From: Arthrobotrys musiformis
Taxonomy: Eukaryota > Ascomycota > Orbiliomycetes > Orbiliales > Orbiliaceae
Assembly (NCBI GenBank): GCA_036971715.1
Contig: JAVHJL010000005.1
Location: 3,286,001 to 3,350,000, forward strand
DNA length: 64,000 nt
Reading direction: 5' to 3'
The notes below the pieces were generated by a model. It saw only the letters and a program-made list of their open reading frames with translations. It searched no databases and was not told the origin of the DNA. Shown one piece after another: positions 1 to 10,458 of the stretch. Every line of letters begins with the position of its first letter. The first letter of the stretch is position 1. Made by a program: the position numbers and the translations under genes.

Positions 1-1473
1 CGGAAGTTAGTGATTTGAAGATGAACCTGGAGAAAGTGTCGTTTGAGAGTAAAGAGGCTCTTATCACGATGGATGGGCTGAAGGAGGCGAACTTGGAGTT
101 GACGGCGGAATTGGACGAGGTCAAACAGCACCTTTTGGACGTTAAAGTTTCAGCCAAGGAAGCCACCGCGGCGGCGGAGGAGAAGGAGAGGAGAAAAGCG
201 GAGAAGATGGCCAAGATGATGGCTGGATTCGACCTCGGTGACGAAGTCTTTAGTGAAAACGAGAGGCTGCTGAGAAGCGTTATTGAGAATGTTAACGGGC
301 TTGTTGATATCGCTGCCAGTGGTGATTCGATACCGGAGCAGGATTTGAGGGAGGTTCGGACGAAGCTGCAGGAGGCGCAGGGTCTGATAAGGCAAACCGA
401 GCTGAACCTCAGCGAAAAGGTGGAGGAAAACGATGTTGCGTTGAAGAAGAGGGAGGAGTTGGAGAAGAAGTTTGTGGATTTGGAGAAGCAGTATAGGAAT
501 GTGCTGGAGAACGGGCTGGAGGGTGCGGATGTGGAAGAGATCCGGAAGAAGCTGGAGGAGACTTATACATCGAAGAGGGAGGTGGAGACCCAAATGCTCG
601 AGGATCTGAAGGTGGAGGTTAAGAAGAAGGCCGAGGAGAACGAGAAGCTGAAGAAGGATGTGGAGGAGGCGGAGAGGAAGTTGAAGGCTGGAGCGCAGCA
701 GGCTAATGGCGCACCGGCTCTACCGAACGGCAAGACTGTCGCTCAGCAAATTGCTGAATTCGACCAGATGAAGAAGAGCTTGATGCGTGATCTACAGAAC
801 CGCTGCGAGAGAGTAAGTCTTTTTTCGCCTTCGTTTCTTTTGTGGTGATTGGTATTAATATATTATAGGTTGTGGAACTGGAGATTTCCTTGGACGAGAC
901 ACGCGAGCAATACAACAACGTCCTCCGCAGCTCGAACAACCGCGCCCAGCAGAAGAAGATGGCCTTCCTCGAACGAAACCTGGAGCAACTCACCCACGTT
1001 CAACGACAGCTCGTCGAGCAGAACAGCAGTTTGAAGAAGGAAGTTGCGATCGCGGAGAGGAAGCTGGTCGCCAGGAACGAGCGTATCCAGAGTTTGGAGC
1101 AGGGATTGAGGGAGAGCCAGGATAAGCTTACGGACCAGAGCGATCGGTATGTCCCATTCCCACTTTCCAAACTTTTACTTAATAGGGTTGATACTTATGT
1201 ATGTTTGAAATAATTAGGTTCGAAGCGCAACTCACGGCAGTGAAGGAGCGTTTACAGGCGGCCAAGATTGGAAGTCGGGATATGGGGTCTCCCACCTCGG
1301 CGGGGGCGTTCAGTTTTGCTGGCAGCAGGATCGCGAAGCCACTGAGAGGCGGTGGTGGCGGCGGAGACAGCAATGGGATCCCCATCATCGGGGGCTTTAT
1401 GGGCGGTGGTGGGAGCAATGCGAGCGAGGCCGGTGGGAAGAGGGGTACATGGAGCAGCTTCATGGGGAGGTAG
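1..1473 (+). CDS. kinA: Kinesin-1 (conventional kinesin) heavy chain, C-terminal part; 5' end outside window
   Basis: Plus-end-directed microtubule motor for organelle and vesicle transport in hyphae (kinA in Aspergillus, nkin in Neurospora). Only the stalk and tail are present; the frame is open at base 1, so the motor domain lies upstream. Three exons: <1-812, 869-1146 and 1218-1473, joined across GTAAGT...TATAG and GTATGT...TTAG introns; both joins keep the frame. Exon 1 is heptad-rich Lys/Glu coiled coil. Exon 2 holds the tail segment around RAQQKKMAFLERNLEQLT, highly conserved in fungal kinesin-1 and part of the cargo-binding and autoinhibitory tail. Exon 3 carries the region before the C-terminus (FEAQLTAVKERLQAAK), SRIAKPLRGGGG and a Gly-rich end closing in SSFMGR. 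The family call is secure; the symbol depends on the species. Confidence 0.93.
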
Positions 1474-3330
1474 AAAATCCCGAAAGTGAAGACTCCTTCT
1501 TCCTACTCGGGCGATAGAGATGGGGCGGATAAAGACGGGGGGTGGAAGTTGAGGGGGGGTATGAAGCGGAGGGTTGGGGCGACTTTTCATTTCGTTGGCG
1601 GCAGCTAGGCGGCTCCGCGGTGGCTACATAGACGTGTGTGTGCTTTTTTTTTTTGTAGGGAGGTATCACTTTTCGAACATGCGTATAATGCCTCTTTTTC
1701 TTTTCTTTCCTTTCTTTATGTGGTTATTTTTTTTTTTTTCTTCCTCATGATAGGTTTTTCTCTTCATGATTAAAGATTGTCATGCCCGGTCATGTCTGTG
1801 TTTACATCTCCCCCACCCGCTTCTCTCATGAAAGAATTATTATAGAAAGAGATCGATTCTTCTTCAAGTTTTTTTTTACATATGCTCCTCCCTTTATACC
1901 AAAAGAAAGAATTGCGAGATGCGTTTGGATGGAGGGTGTGATCACGATATCTTGTTCGAATCAACTTATGTGCCCCGGCTTGAACGCTCTGCCATTTCTA
2001 CTTGGGTACTTGCGTGCATATTGTTATTTATGTGTTATATACTGTTTATATTTTCTCTTCTGTGGTAGAGTATGGCCTTTTATCAAAACGCTTCGGCATG
2101 TATACTAGTAACATATTTTTTTGTCTATTTTTTATGTGTATAATGGTGGAGTTATTCTCTGAGGTGTCTTGGTCTATGGGGATTTGTGGATACTGGAGTT
2201 GCTCCTCTGGAGTGTGGGAGGTATTCGCAACACAAGGGAATCTAAGGAACAAACCTTCCTAAAGTGGAAATATCCCAAAAAAGAACAACACAGTCCCGTC
2301 AGACCGCAGCATCGAAACACAACCCTCCATGGATCCAACAACCTCGACACCGCCTACTCGACCTCTTACAGATAGACTGCTGCCTGTAATATAACTTTTT
2401 TAACAAAATAAATCCATTTAGCCACTTTTCTAATAGTAGTATTTTTTTTTCTTGGAGTGTTTGTTCTCAGGATTGTTTCGGTGGTGGGATTCGGTGTCTT
2501 GTTCGTTCTTGTGTTTGGATTTTTTTCTTGAATTGAAACATGAAACGGATGGGGTTACACCGGTTTATGCACTTGCCTTGGTGCTGCGCTATAGCTGTAC
2601 AGGGCGACATGCAGATTTTGAGACTACGCTGGATTTCTGCAAAGCTAAGAGCTATATGCTCTATCATTTCTAAAATATGCTGGGGAAGCTTGGCTAATAT
2701 AATAATCCTTGAGATAGCAAAAAGCTAAGCCCTATGTCACGCGGAGGAAAATAGGATATTGTTTCGGGGTTCACCATTTACACTTATCTCGTAAACCAGA
2801 TGCTACTGTTTCTGATTTAAACCGCTTTTCTATAGTATTAATTCATGAAACGTCGTTTTGAAGCTCGATCGATTCAAAACGTTCACTCGGGCTTGGACTT
2901 ACTCGGTGTGGATTGTGCGGTCAAGGATTGTGGGATTGAAACTTTGCCCAGATGTTGATGGGTCCCCTTTGGATTCAGAGGTCGGAATAGGAAAGCTTAG
3001 GCTTTGGGGGGGTTCTGTGGTTATGATTGTTTGGGTGGTATATGAGTGGTGGGGGATTGGGTATAAATTCATGATGGTTTCCGCTGGTGGGGATGTATTT
3101 TATTGCCATCATCAGCATCATTCTGGAGTAGTCTACGGTATACAATAAGATATTGCAGTTCTGCCAGTTGGATATACGAAATCACAAAGCCTCTCATTAT
3201 ATATACATACTATATCGGTATAACTTGTCACGCCGGAATATTCCTCTTCTTTACATACTATAATACCTCCTCTACATATCTATCTTCTACATATACATTT
3301 ACCCCCTATAAAGGAACAAAGAAAGAAAAG
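1474..3330. other. Intergenic, kinesin 3' UTR and upstream region of the I9 protein gene
   Basis: No convincing gene seen. The first few hundred bases are T-rich and probably contain the kinesin 3' UTR. Open frames here are short, start at non-ATG codons or lack coding character. TATA-like runs near 3194-3215 and 3305-3312 lie just upstream of the next ATG and may belong to its promoter or 5' UTR. Confidence 0.5.
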
Positions 3331-3690
3331 ATGAAGCCAGCAACTTTCTTCTCCACCCTCCTCCTCCTCGCCTCCGCCCTCGCAGCTCCAGCTCCACAAG
3401 CCCCCACAAAAACCACCTCCATCGCCGCCTCCCCAACCGCGGCGGTAAGCGACTACATAATAGTAATGAACGACACGGAAAAACGCCCCTGGAGCGAGAT
3501 CTTCGCCGAGATGTCGGAGAAGTGGCCTGAGATCAAGGCGTTCAAGACGAACGAGACGCACCCTTTCGGTGATAGTTTGAGGGCTTTTACGGTTGAGGTT
3601 ACGGAGGAGGAGGCCGGGGAGATTGAGAGTATGGAGAATGTGGTTAGTGTGGAGAAGAATGGGGAGGTTAAGATGGTTGGGCGGTTGTGA
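3331..3690 (+). CDS. Small secreted stand-alone peptidase-inhibitor I9 (subtilisin-propeptide-like) protein
   Basis: A 119-aa protein with a clear signal peptide (residues 1-19, leucine-rich core, Ala-rich cleavage region), a short Pro/Ala/Thr stretch, then one I9-like domain. The domain starts at DYIIVMND, has the central WPEIKAF segment, and ends LRAFTVEVTEEEAGEIESM..VVSVEKNGEV, which is the beta-alpha-beta pattern of subtilase propeptides. Known I9 domains act as intramolecular chaperones and tight inhibitors of subtilases; free-standing versions (the Pbi2 and Pleurotus inhibitor types) inhibit proteases in trans. The usual protease domain is absent and a TGA follows. The next gene on the same strand is a subtilase that lacks this domain, so the two may work together (inference). 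ATG at 3331 is the only start that gives the signal peptide. Confidence 0.8.
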   Translation: MKPATFFSTLLLLASALAAPAPQAPTKTTSIAASPTAAVSDYIIVMNDTEKRPWSEIFAEMSEKWPEIKAFKTNETHPFGDSLRAFTVEVTEEEAGEIESMENVVSVEKNGEVKMVGRL

Positions 3691-5183
3691 TTTTTCTTCT
3701 TCTAAAGGCTGTTTTGAGCATGAGAGCTATAGCGCTAGTGGTGGTTATAAGATTTGATGAAGTTTTGTGGACTTGCATGCAGGCATATTCTGGGAATATG
3801 GGGCTGCTAGGGCGTTCTTTTGGGATATGGTTTTATAGGGATCACGATGTATAAATCGATAGTATTGTCTTTTTACGAGTTAATTGATACCAACTGGCTT
3901 TGGTTTTTGCACGATTCATTTTTTTATAATTTATATCATTCGCGTGGGCTTTTTAAGCTGTGCTATTGCTCGAAAACGCAGTTATAAGTTATATACGTTA
4001 TCAGGTATTGATATTGTATTATGACTATAATTTTGCTGGAGTTCGCGGGCCATTGGTTGGCTAGGATGTAAACTATGCATTGTCCGAAGACGTCTAGACT
4101 GGGGATCGAGTTACGCTGGATGGGCTTTGTAAGCATTACTGAATACTATTTGGATATACTCATGTGCATATCTATAGCTACTGCGCTAATTTGCTTCGGC
4201 GCTGGACGTCAAGTTCGGCTTCGCCATGTCTATACTTTGGCTTGATTCCGCCTCAGCGCGGACCACAAGATTACCTCGTCTGGGCTCAATAGTCGAGCTA
4301 CATATTTCGCCTGCTACCGGAACCGAACGTGAAAGATTACACTTCCTCCGAATTCCGATCTTAAGGCTGAAAATAATTAACCATAGCCCGAAAAAAAAAG
4401 TTTGAAGAACAGATATCGGCCAAGATGTCCTGCGCCCTCAGCCATGTTTCAAGCCACAACGTCATATGCGGCAGGTTCATAACCCCCTGAAACCCCGCTC
4501 ATGCGGCAGAATTTGTGTCGAAGTGAGATGGCATGGGGGGGAGCTAAGCTATATTCCGTCTAGTCACGGTGGGTTTTTAATGTGCGGCGTTCTGGTTCGG
4601 ATTACTACTTTTGATCATCTCGTTAGGGCCGCAGATTTGATTGTTGACAGCCTCTTTCTGCGATACACTTGGTTTTCTTCTGAAAGGGTGGGCCAAGATG
4701 GGGGTTTATGGATGCAAAGGGGGGTCTTTTATCTAGATATCCAAGGGCGCCAATTAGCCTTGTTCGCCGTTCGCTCGTTCCTGCATGCAGCCACGGATTT
4801 CACGATGATCCCCCCTCCACGGGGCCGCCGCGGTGCATAGCATAACTAGCGGAGTTTCGCATGATTTTGAACGAAACATCGTCAAGATTCGTTTCGATAG
4901 TACTAGTATCTTTGTGGGAAGGTATATATAGATATTTATAACGGGAATAAGTATAGGAGTCATCCGGGGTTTTTTCCCTTTTTTAACTTCTGACTTTCCG
5001 TTTCCCGGGTTTTCTTTTCTTTCTTTCTTCTCTTCCGTTGGGGTTTATACTGGTCGTTCACCATTTTTTACGTCATTCGTTTTTTTAATCTTCAGTTCAA
5101 TCGATCGCTGTGCGATCCGGGCCGGTTCCCTCGTATCATATCACGACTTGAAATAAACAACCTAGCTCCCCAAACGATAAAAA
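3691..5183. other. Intergenic between the I9 protein and the subtilase-like gene
   Basis: About 1.5 kb with no supported gene. A 124-codon ATG-initiated frame at 4466-4840 has no recognisable domain and unusual composition, so it was not called. A C/T-rich stretch near 4975-5040 lies upstream of the subtilase ATG, as is common in fungal promoters. Confidence 0.45.
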
Positions 5184-6327
5184 ATGAAGACCTCAACAAT
5201 CCTCTCCGCCTTCCTCCTCCTCCAACCATCCCTCACAATGCCGCTTCAACCCCGGGGTATCAAAAATTCTCTAAAGTGCGCGAAAGTAAATGTGATACAG
5301 CAATTCACGGCGCCGTGGTCGCTGCAACGGATCTCGGCTACGGCCCCGGTGACGCAGAATGGGAGGGCCAATGAGGAGTTGTCGTATAAATACCGGTATA
5401 CGGAGTTGGATGATGGCGAGGGGGTTGAAGTATATATTGTGGACACGGGGATCGACGTTGATCATCCGGAGTTTGGGGGACGGGCGAGGAATGCGATAAG
5501 TACTTTTGATGATGATTTGGAGGAGAATAGCGGGCATGGGTTCGTACTTCCACCTTTCATTCTTATTAAGTTGAATGTTTGCTAATTGGTTTTGGAATAG
5601 GACACAAATCGCTGGTGCGGTGGGATCGCTGCATTACGGTGTAGCCAAGAATGTGTCGTTAGTGGGGATTAAAGTCTTCTCCCCGCTCTTCGACACCAAA
5701 AACCCCGCGGCGTTGATAGCGAATATAACATCCGGCATCGAATCCGCCATCCTCCTGCACAACGCTCGTAAGGCCAATAAAAACTTCAAGGGGTCGGTAA
5801 TGAACCTCGGTTTCGGATTCCCCAAAGAACTGTTCGAAGCCGCGGGGAACGGGGGGATTATGAAGAAGATGCTGGAGAAGGCGGTGAAGGATGGTATGCA
5901 TGTTACCGTCGCGGCGGGGGATAGAGGGAAAGATGCCTGTGAGGTTTTCCCCGCGGGGTTTGTGAAGGATGTGCCGGGGATTATTGTCGTCGGTGCGACG
6001 GATGTGTTTGATAAACGGCTTAAGAATTCGGATTTTGGGGCTTGTGTGGATTTACACGCCCCCGGGGGGGATATTGTGAGTACCACGTTGAAGGGCGTGA
6101 ACGGCGGGGTGAAGAAGGACAGTGGGACGTTTTTGGCGGCGGGGCTGGTGACGGGTGTTATCGCGGGGGAAATCGCGAAGAATGCGAATTTGAGGATGGA
6201 TCCCGTGGGGATGAAGAGGTTGGTTAAGGATAAAGCGCTCAAGGGGATCTTGAGGGGCGCTGAGGGAGGGGGGGATTTGCTGCTTTATACCGGCATGCCG
6301 GGGAATCCTTATGAGGAGTTCGTGTGA
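5184..6327 (+). CDS. Secreted subtilisin-like (S8) protein with defective active site (pseudoprotease), no propeptide
   Basis: Exons 5184-5539 and 5601-6327 give 360 aa; the 61-nt intron (donor GTTCGT, branch-like GCTAAT, acceptor ATAG) splits the glycine codon of the HGT motif. A signal peptide (about residues 1-19) leads almost directly into the catalytic fold. The catalytic Asp (D87, YIVDTGID) and His (H118, SGHGTQIAG) are present. The canonical GTSMA motif reads GTFLA, so the nucleophile Ser is Phe296, and the oxyanion AAGN motif reads AAGD (Asp226). The Pro after the Ser block is Gly. Strand order and the other core motifs (VGIKVF, NLGFGFP, IIVVGATD, DLHAPGGDI) are kept over the full S8 length, so this is not a decayed fragment. 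Likely a catalytically dead paralogue of proteinase-K-like secreted proteases, perhaps a decoy, scaffold or binding protein; role unknown. Confidence 0.85.
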
Positions 6328-6704
6328 ATCTTTTATATAATATAATTCTGTTGTTTTGAAGGCTTTGTCTGTTTTTTATGGATAGGGCGTTTATTTGGAT
6401 CTGGAACTAGCGATTATGATTATTATACCCCAAAGCAATGAATGCATGTTTATGGAATCGATTGTATACCGTCCAGCCGTTGTTAGAACTCAGAATCAAG
6501 GGTCAGCATATGTTATCCTAGTCTTGCCCAGGGGAAATTGACTGTTCAAAAGAAAATGAATTATAGTTGGAAGGAAGAAGCGCTAATATATTCCAAAATA
6601 TCCATCTATGCGCATACCCAGATCTATGTACAAATCGCCGTCTAGATACGCCTCTCGTATAAAGCTTCTCTTTTAATCTTTCGGTTTATTTTGGGTATTT
6701 TTGT
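6328..6704. other. Convergent intergenic region
   Basis: 377 bases between the 3' ends of the subtilase-like gene and the carrier gene. It is AT-rich and must hold both 3' UTRs; no gene or repeat seen. Confidence 0.6.
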
Positions 6705-7991
6705 TTATATCGTTTCCTCGCCGTCGAATACCTTCCTCATCGCTTTGTGGGCCCATTCGACACCCTGCGTTATCGTTAGCATGTGATTGTTTATAATTTA
6801 TAAAGATTTGAGCTGGAACTTACCACAAAGGTCGCTGCATTGGCGGGAACAGCTCTCAGTAGAGCCGGTGTAAGACCAGGGAAGAAAGCCTTGATACCAC
6901 CCTTTCCATAAATCTCCCTCACAACCCCACCAACCGTAACCTTACCCTCAGCGCTCTGCAGCCTACTCTTCACAGTATCAACGGGGAAGATGGAAATCCA
7001 CATGGCGATACCGGCTGCGCCACCGGCGGCGATGATAGCCGGCAAGCTGAGGTCCTTGGAGTCGGGTGGTGTTAGGGCGCGCTTTGTGTACTCGTATGCG
7101 GCGAAGTATGCTGCGGAACCTGGGCCGTCGCGGGCGAGGGTTGCGACGGAACCGCGGAAGACGGAGCGGATGCCGCCTTCGGCGTAGAGTTGGCGGACGA
7201 CGTCGAGGCCGTTGGCGTATTTCTTCGGACCGGAGGATTGGCCTTGGATCTGGAGGAGGACTTTTACTCGCTCGCTGTGGAACTTATTAGCTCTGTATTC
7301 CCGATCCGAAGGAGTCAATTGGGGATTTTACGTACAAGGGAGCTGTGATCAATGTCATCGGGATGGCGGAGAAGAAACCGGCTGCAGAGATCTGAGCGAT
7401 TGAGAGCTGGTCATCCTTAACCTCTGATGTCGCCCGAACGATCTTTTGTCCCAGATCGTAACCCCAGAAGCTGACAGCGACTATATCCACCGTTTATTAG
7501 CTGTGCCCTACTCGATCTCGAGGTAATTGGGACGTACACATTGGTGTGACACCAACCAGTGGTGCGGATACACCGGCATAGAGACCCTATATTTCCAAAA
7601 CCACATTAGAAACCCCTCCTTCCCTCTAAATGCAGGAACGGGGGAGTACGAACCTTCCTTATCCCCTCCTTGGCCAAAGTCTTCTTCACGACATCGAGAG
7701 TACCGCTGTAAACACCCTGTTCCGCAGTCTGCAACCGCACCTTCACCAAATCGAACGGATGTCCTAAAAACCCCAATTAATTAACCAAATACTCAACCCC
7801 CGCTACCCCCTCTGGTCAGGACGAAAAAAAGGGTACTAACCGACAACGACAGCGCAAACGCCGCCGACACCACCGGCTATGAAGGAGCGTATTCCCGAGA
7901 CCTGACTTGCGGCCTTTGCGGCCTCCTTTGCTTCGTCTTTGATCTCGGCGGCCATGGCGATTGGTATGTTTTCTGCTGTCTTTGCGGACAT
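6705..7991 (-). CDS. acuH: Mitochondrial carnitine/acylcarnitine carrier (SLC25 family)
   Basis: Exchanges acylcarnitine (acetylcarnitine) for carnitine across the inner mitochondrial membrane; required for growth on acetate and fatty acids. Six exons on the minus strand: 7841-7991, 7654-7763, 7538-7586, 7336-7480, 6824-7274 and 6705-6764, giving 321 aa, the usual family length. All three carrier repeats keep their Px[D/E]xx[K/R] signatures: HPFDLVKVR, APFERVKVL and FPVDTVKSR. AcuH-type signatures include SFIAGGVGGVCAVVVGHPF, GVTPMFAVSFWGYDLG, GFFSAIPM and RAVPANAATF. Splice choices were fixed by this conservation; for example, acceptor CCACAG at 7275 restores PFERVKV. Translation starts at 7991; a second in-frame ATG at codon 13 has a good context. 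Intron 2 has the rare donor GTTCGT and resembles the intron of the neighbouring subtilase-like gene. Confidence 0.95.
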
Positions 7992-9429
7992 TTTATAAAA
8001 AAAAAAATAAAAAAAAGAGGAAGAAGTTAAAAAGAGTCGGGTCGTCTGACTGGAATCGGCTTAAAACCGTGCGCGTGCAGGGCCGAATGCGAATGTGTTG
8101 GATGACGTTGGCGGGGTGGTCTTTTTTCGTGCAACGGAGTTTGGGTATCACAGGCCTTTCGACAGCAGAATCCGGGTATCACAGATAATCGATATCGCAA
8201 GAAACTTCAACAAGAAACGCAAGACAAAGATAGAGAAGAAAGGAAAACCTGGAGAAAAAGGTTGGGGTAAAACTCGGGGATATCAAAACAAGATAAAGAA
8301 AATTTTTAAAGATGGCCGCCGGGTAGTTTCTTAAAAAGTTCTAGTGTCTTTCGTCCGATCTCAAACAAATCCATTCATTCGTGGTCATTTTGTAATCGAT
8401 GCCGTTATTGCTTCCTGAAATCCGAGGTACCGACATGGACCCGTTTAGCGCCCTTATTTTTTACCCAAGTCGCCCGAATTCTCGGTTTGCGGTCTGCTAC
8501 CAGAGCTATCGGCTTTATTTCATGTGGTTGTACCTCGGTCGGAAGGAACGAGACAAACGCTCAACTAGTCCTTTGGGGGGGACGCGGAGGCAGCCGAACC
8601 GGGAAGCTGACCAGAACCACCCAAGCTTCTTGCGTGGGATGCTTTCGTGGGTACATACATATGCTACAAGGTCAGCTGGATAAATTACCCCGCCAGCGCA
8701 GACTGGGAAAAGGGCAGTTGGGTTGGTAATGTAATTGGGTTAAAGTAATTAACAATGTGATTCCTATTCTGGTGCGGGTGGAGAATTGGGTGGTCCGTGA
8801 TGTTGGTCGGCTGCAGCATGTCATCGGGTGGCCGGAGCTGCGACGCGGGGTGAGGGAGCCCTTATTTATGCGGCATGCTGGGTGTTAATATTAACATCCA
8901 ATGGAGGTGGTGTGTACATTGATCCGGATAAGATTGGGCTTATCAGTTTATCCTGAGAATTTATATTTATATTAATTAAATCCGAGCCTTGAATTTGGCT
9001 TTTCAGGGTCTATCGATCGATGGCTGACGAGTGTTTTTATATTCACATGCACTTAGTAAAGGCGGCCTCGACGCGAGGTGGTATATTCTATAGACTATAT
9101 GTACATTTTATGGAATCACTATATACAAAACTTTAGGCTAAGTTCATTTAGATACTCAAAGAGTTCTATTTGCAAGTTTGGCATCTTGAATGATATAATT
9201 GTAATTCTGATTTAGTCTCCGAGTACAAATCACTACTCATTAATTTGACTGATATAAAAGGCCATTCTCTAGATATCGAAATTATATTCTGATGTATATT
9301 AAAACAACCGCTAAAGTATCGACGACGATGTCTACAAAATTAATATAACAATGCGATCCCAAACTCCATCCCATGTCTACGCAAGCTTAAGCAACTTGTA
9401 AATGCAAGGTCTAATACAATGATACATAA
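7992..9429. other. Intergenic, upstream of the carrier and 3' of the next minus-strand gene
   Basis: No supported gene. The A-rich stretch immediately upstream (8000-8040) is probably the 5' UTR of the carrier gene. 8900-9400 is AT-rich. Short open frames here show no domain. Confidence 0.5.
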
Positions 9430-10458
9430 TCAAGCCTTCATCCCCTCCACAAACCCCTCCACCATGCCCCCAACTCCACTCCTAATAACCCCACCCGCAT
9501 ACTTCCCAACATCCCTCACGACCCCCCCGCCGTACCTCAGCCTTCTCCCGTTAACCACCACAGTACCTTCGTTCTGATCCCCAGCACAACTGCGATCATC
9601 AAACATAACCCACTCCGCCACCGCCTTCCAGAACGCGAATCCACCGTCCACTGTTTTCCTGACTTTATCGTACCCGCGTTCTGCGACCCGATATCTGAGG
9701 TTATACTCCCACGTCGACTGTGCAAGTGACTTTATATGCGGCGTTAGGTTTCTAATAGAAGACACCGTCGTCGCCGTGAGGACTAAAAGAAAGTAATGAA
9801 TAGTAGGGTGTTCGTAAACCCTCTGCTGCGGCACATGACCCTCCGACGGCAGCGGTTCCAAAGATTCCACCACAGCCGGTGGTAGCGAAGAAATCAACTG
9901 CGTCGTCTCAGACGGAGATAAATCCGACGGCAGGGCGCGGAGAAGATAAGTCAACGAGTCGAGGTATAGATGTCTTCGAAAACTGGAGTTTGCGGGTTCG
10001 GCGAGGGAGAGGGAGAGGAGGTTGTGCCCTTGCATTGCGAACTTTGCGGAAACCAACGATGGGTCTTCTTCTGATGTTCTTGTGGCGAGTGGGAGGGAGA
10101 TTGTGGATGAGGAGGAGGAGGATGGTTGGGTTGTTAGTGCTAGGGATTCTTCTTCATAATCCGGTGGGGGGGTTATGGCGCCCGAACTGGCGGATATTAC
10201 GACGTCTTCGTCGGATCTGGACCGTCGAAATAGATCTGATGATGATAGTCGTTTTGTAGGGTATGTATACAACTTCCTGGCCGTGGTGGTTATTCCCTCC
10301 GTTGTGGTTAGGGTGGTCAGCAGAGAGGTGAGAGACAGTGCTGTCACCTGGACCTGTCTGGAGGATTGGTCCATCAAGGGTACCCGCTGTGGAGGAGAGT
10401 TTGAATTCGGACTCAAGGGCTCTGAGGAGGTCTTTCGGTGCCGGAGGGTTGAGGACAT
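9430..10458 (-). CDS. Conserved-looking protein of unknown function, 342 aa
   Basis: Single-exon frame with ATG at 10458 and TGA at 9430. The N-terminal 110 or so residues are Ser/Thr/Pro-rich and probably disordered, including a PPPDYEEE run that resembles a PPxY-type site. The second half looks globular: helical YLDSLTYLLRALPSDLSP, then HPTIHYFLLVLTATTVSSIRNLTPHIKSL, a WEYNLRYRVAERGYDKVRK segment, FWKAVAEWVMFDD, and a Gly-rich C-terminus (GGVIRSGVGGMVEGFVEG) with short amphipathic repeats. No signal peptide and no family recognised. Codon use and the single long frame support a real gene. Confidence 0.7.
   Translation of the reverse strand: MSSTLRHRKTSSEPLSPNSNSPPQRVPLMDQSSRQVQVTALSLTSLLTTLTTTEGITTTARKLYTYPTKRLSSSDLFRRSRSDEDVVISASSGAITPPPDYEEESLALTTQPSSSSSSTISLPLATRTSEEDPSLVSAKFAMQGHNLLSLSLAEPANSSFRRHLYLDSLTYLLRALPSDLSPSETTQLISSLPPAVVESLEPLPSEGHVPQQRVYEHPTIHYFLLVLTATTVSSIRNLTPHIKSLAQSTWEYNLRYRVAERGYDKVRKTVDGGFAFWKAVAEWVMFDDRSCAGDQNEGTVVVNGRRLRYGGGVVRDVGKYAGGVIRSGVGGMVEGFVEGMKA

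Noticed and set aside
4466..4840. 124-codon ATG frame between the I9 and subtilase genes
   Set aside because: No domain, odd composition, no splice partners or conserved motif; likely chance.
5634..6242. 202-codon minus-strand open frame opposite the subtilase-like gene
   Set aside because: Antisense shadow; the plus strand carries clear subtilase motifs over the same bases.
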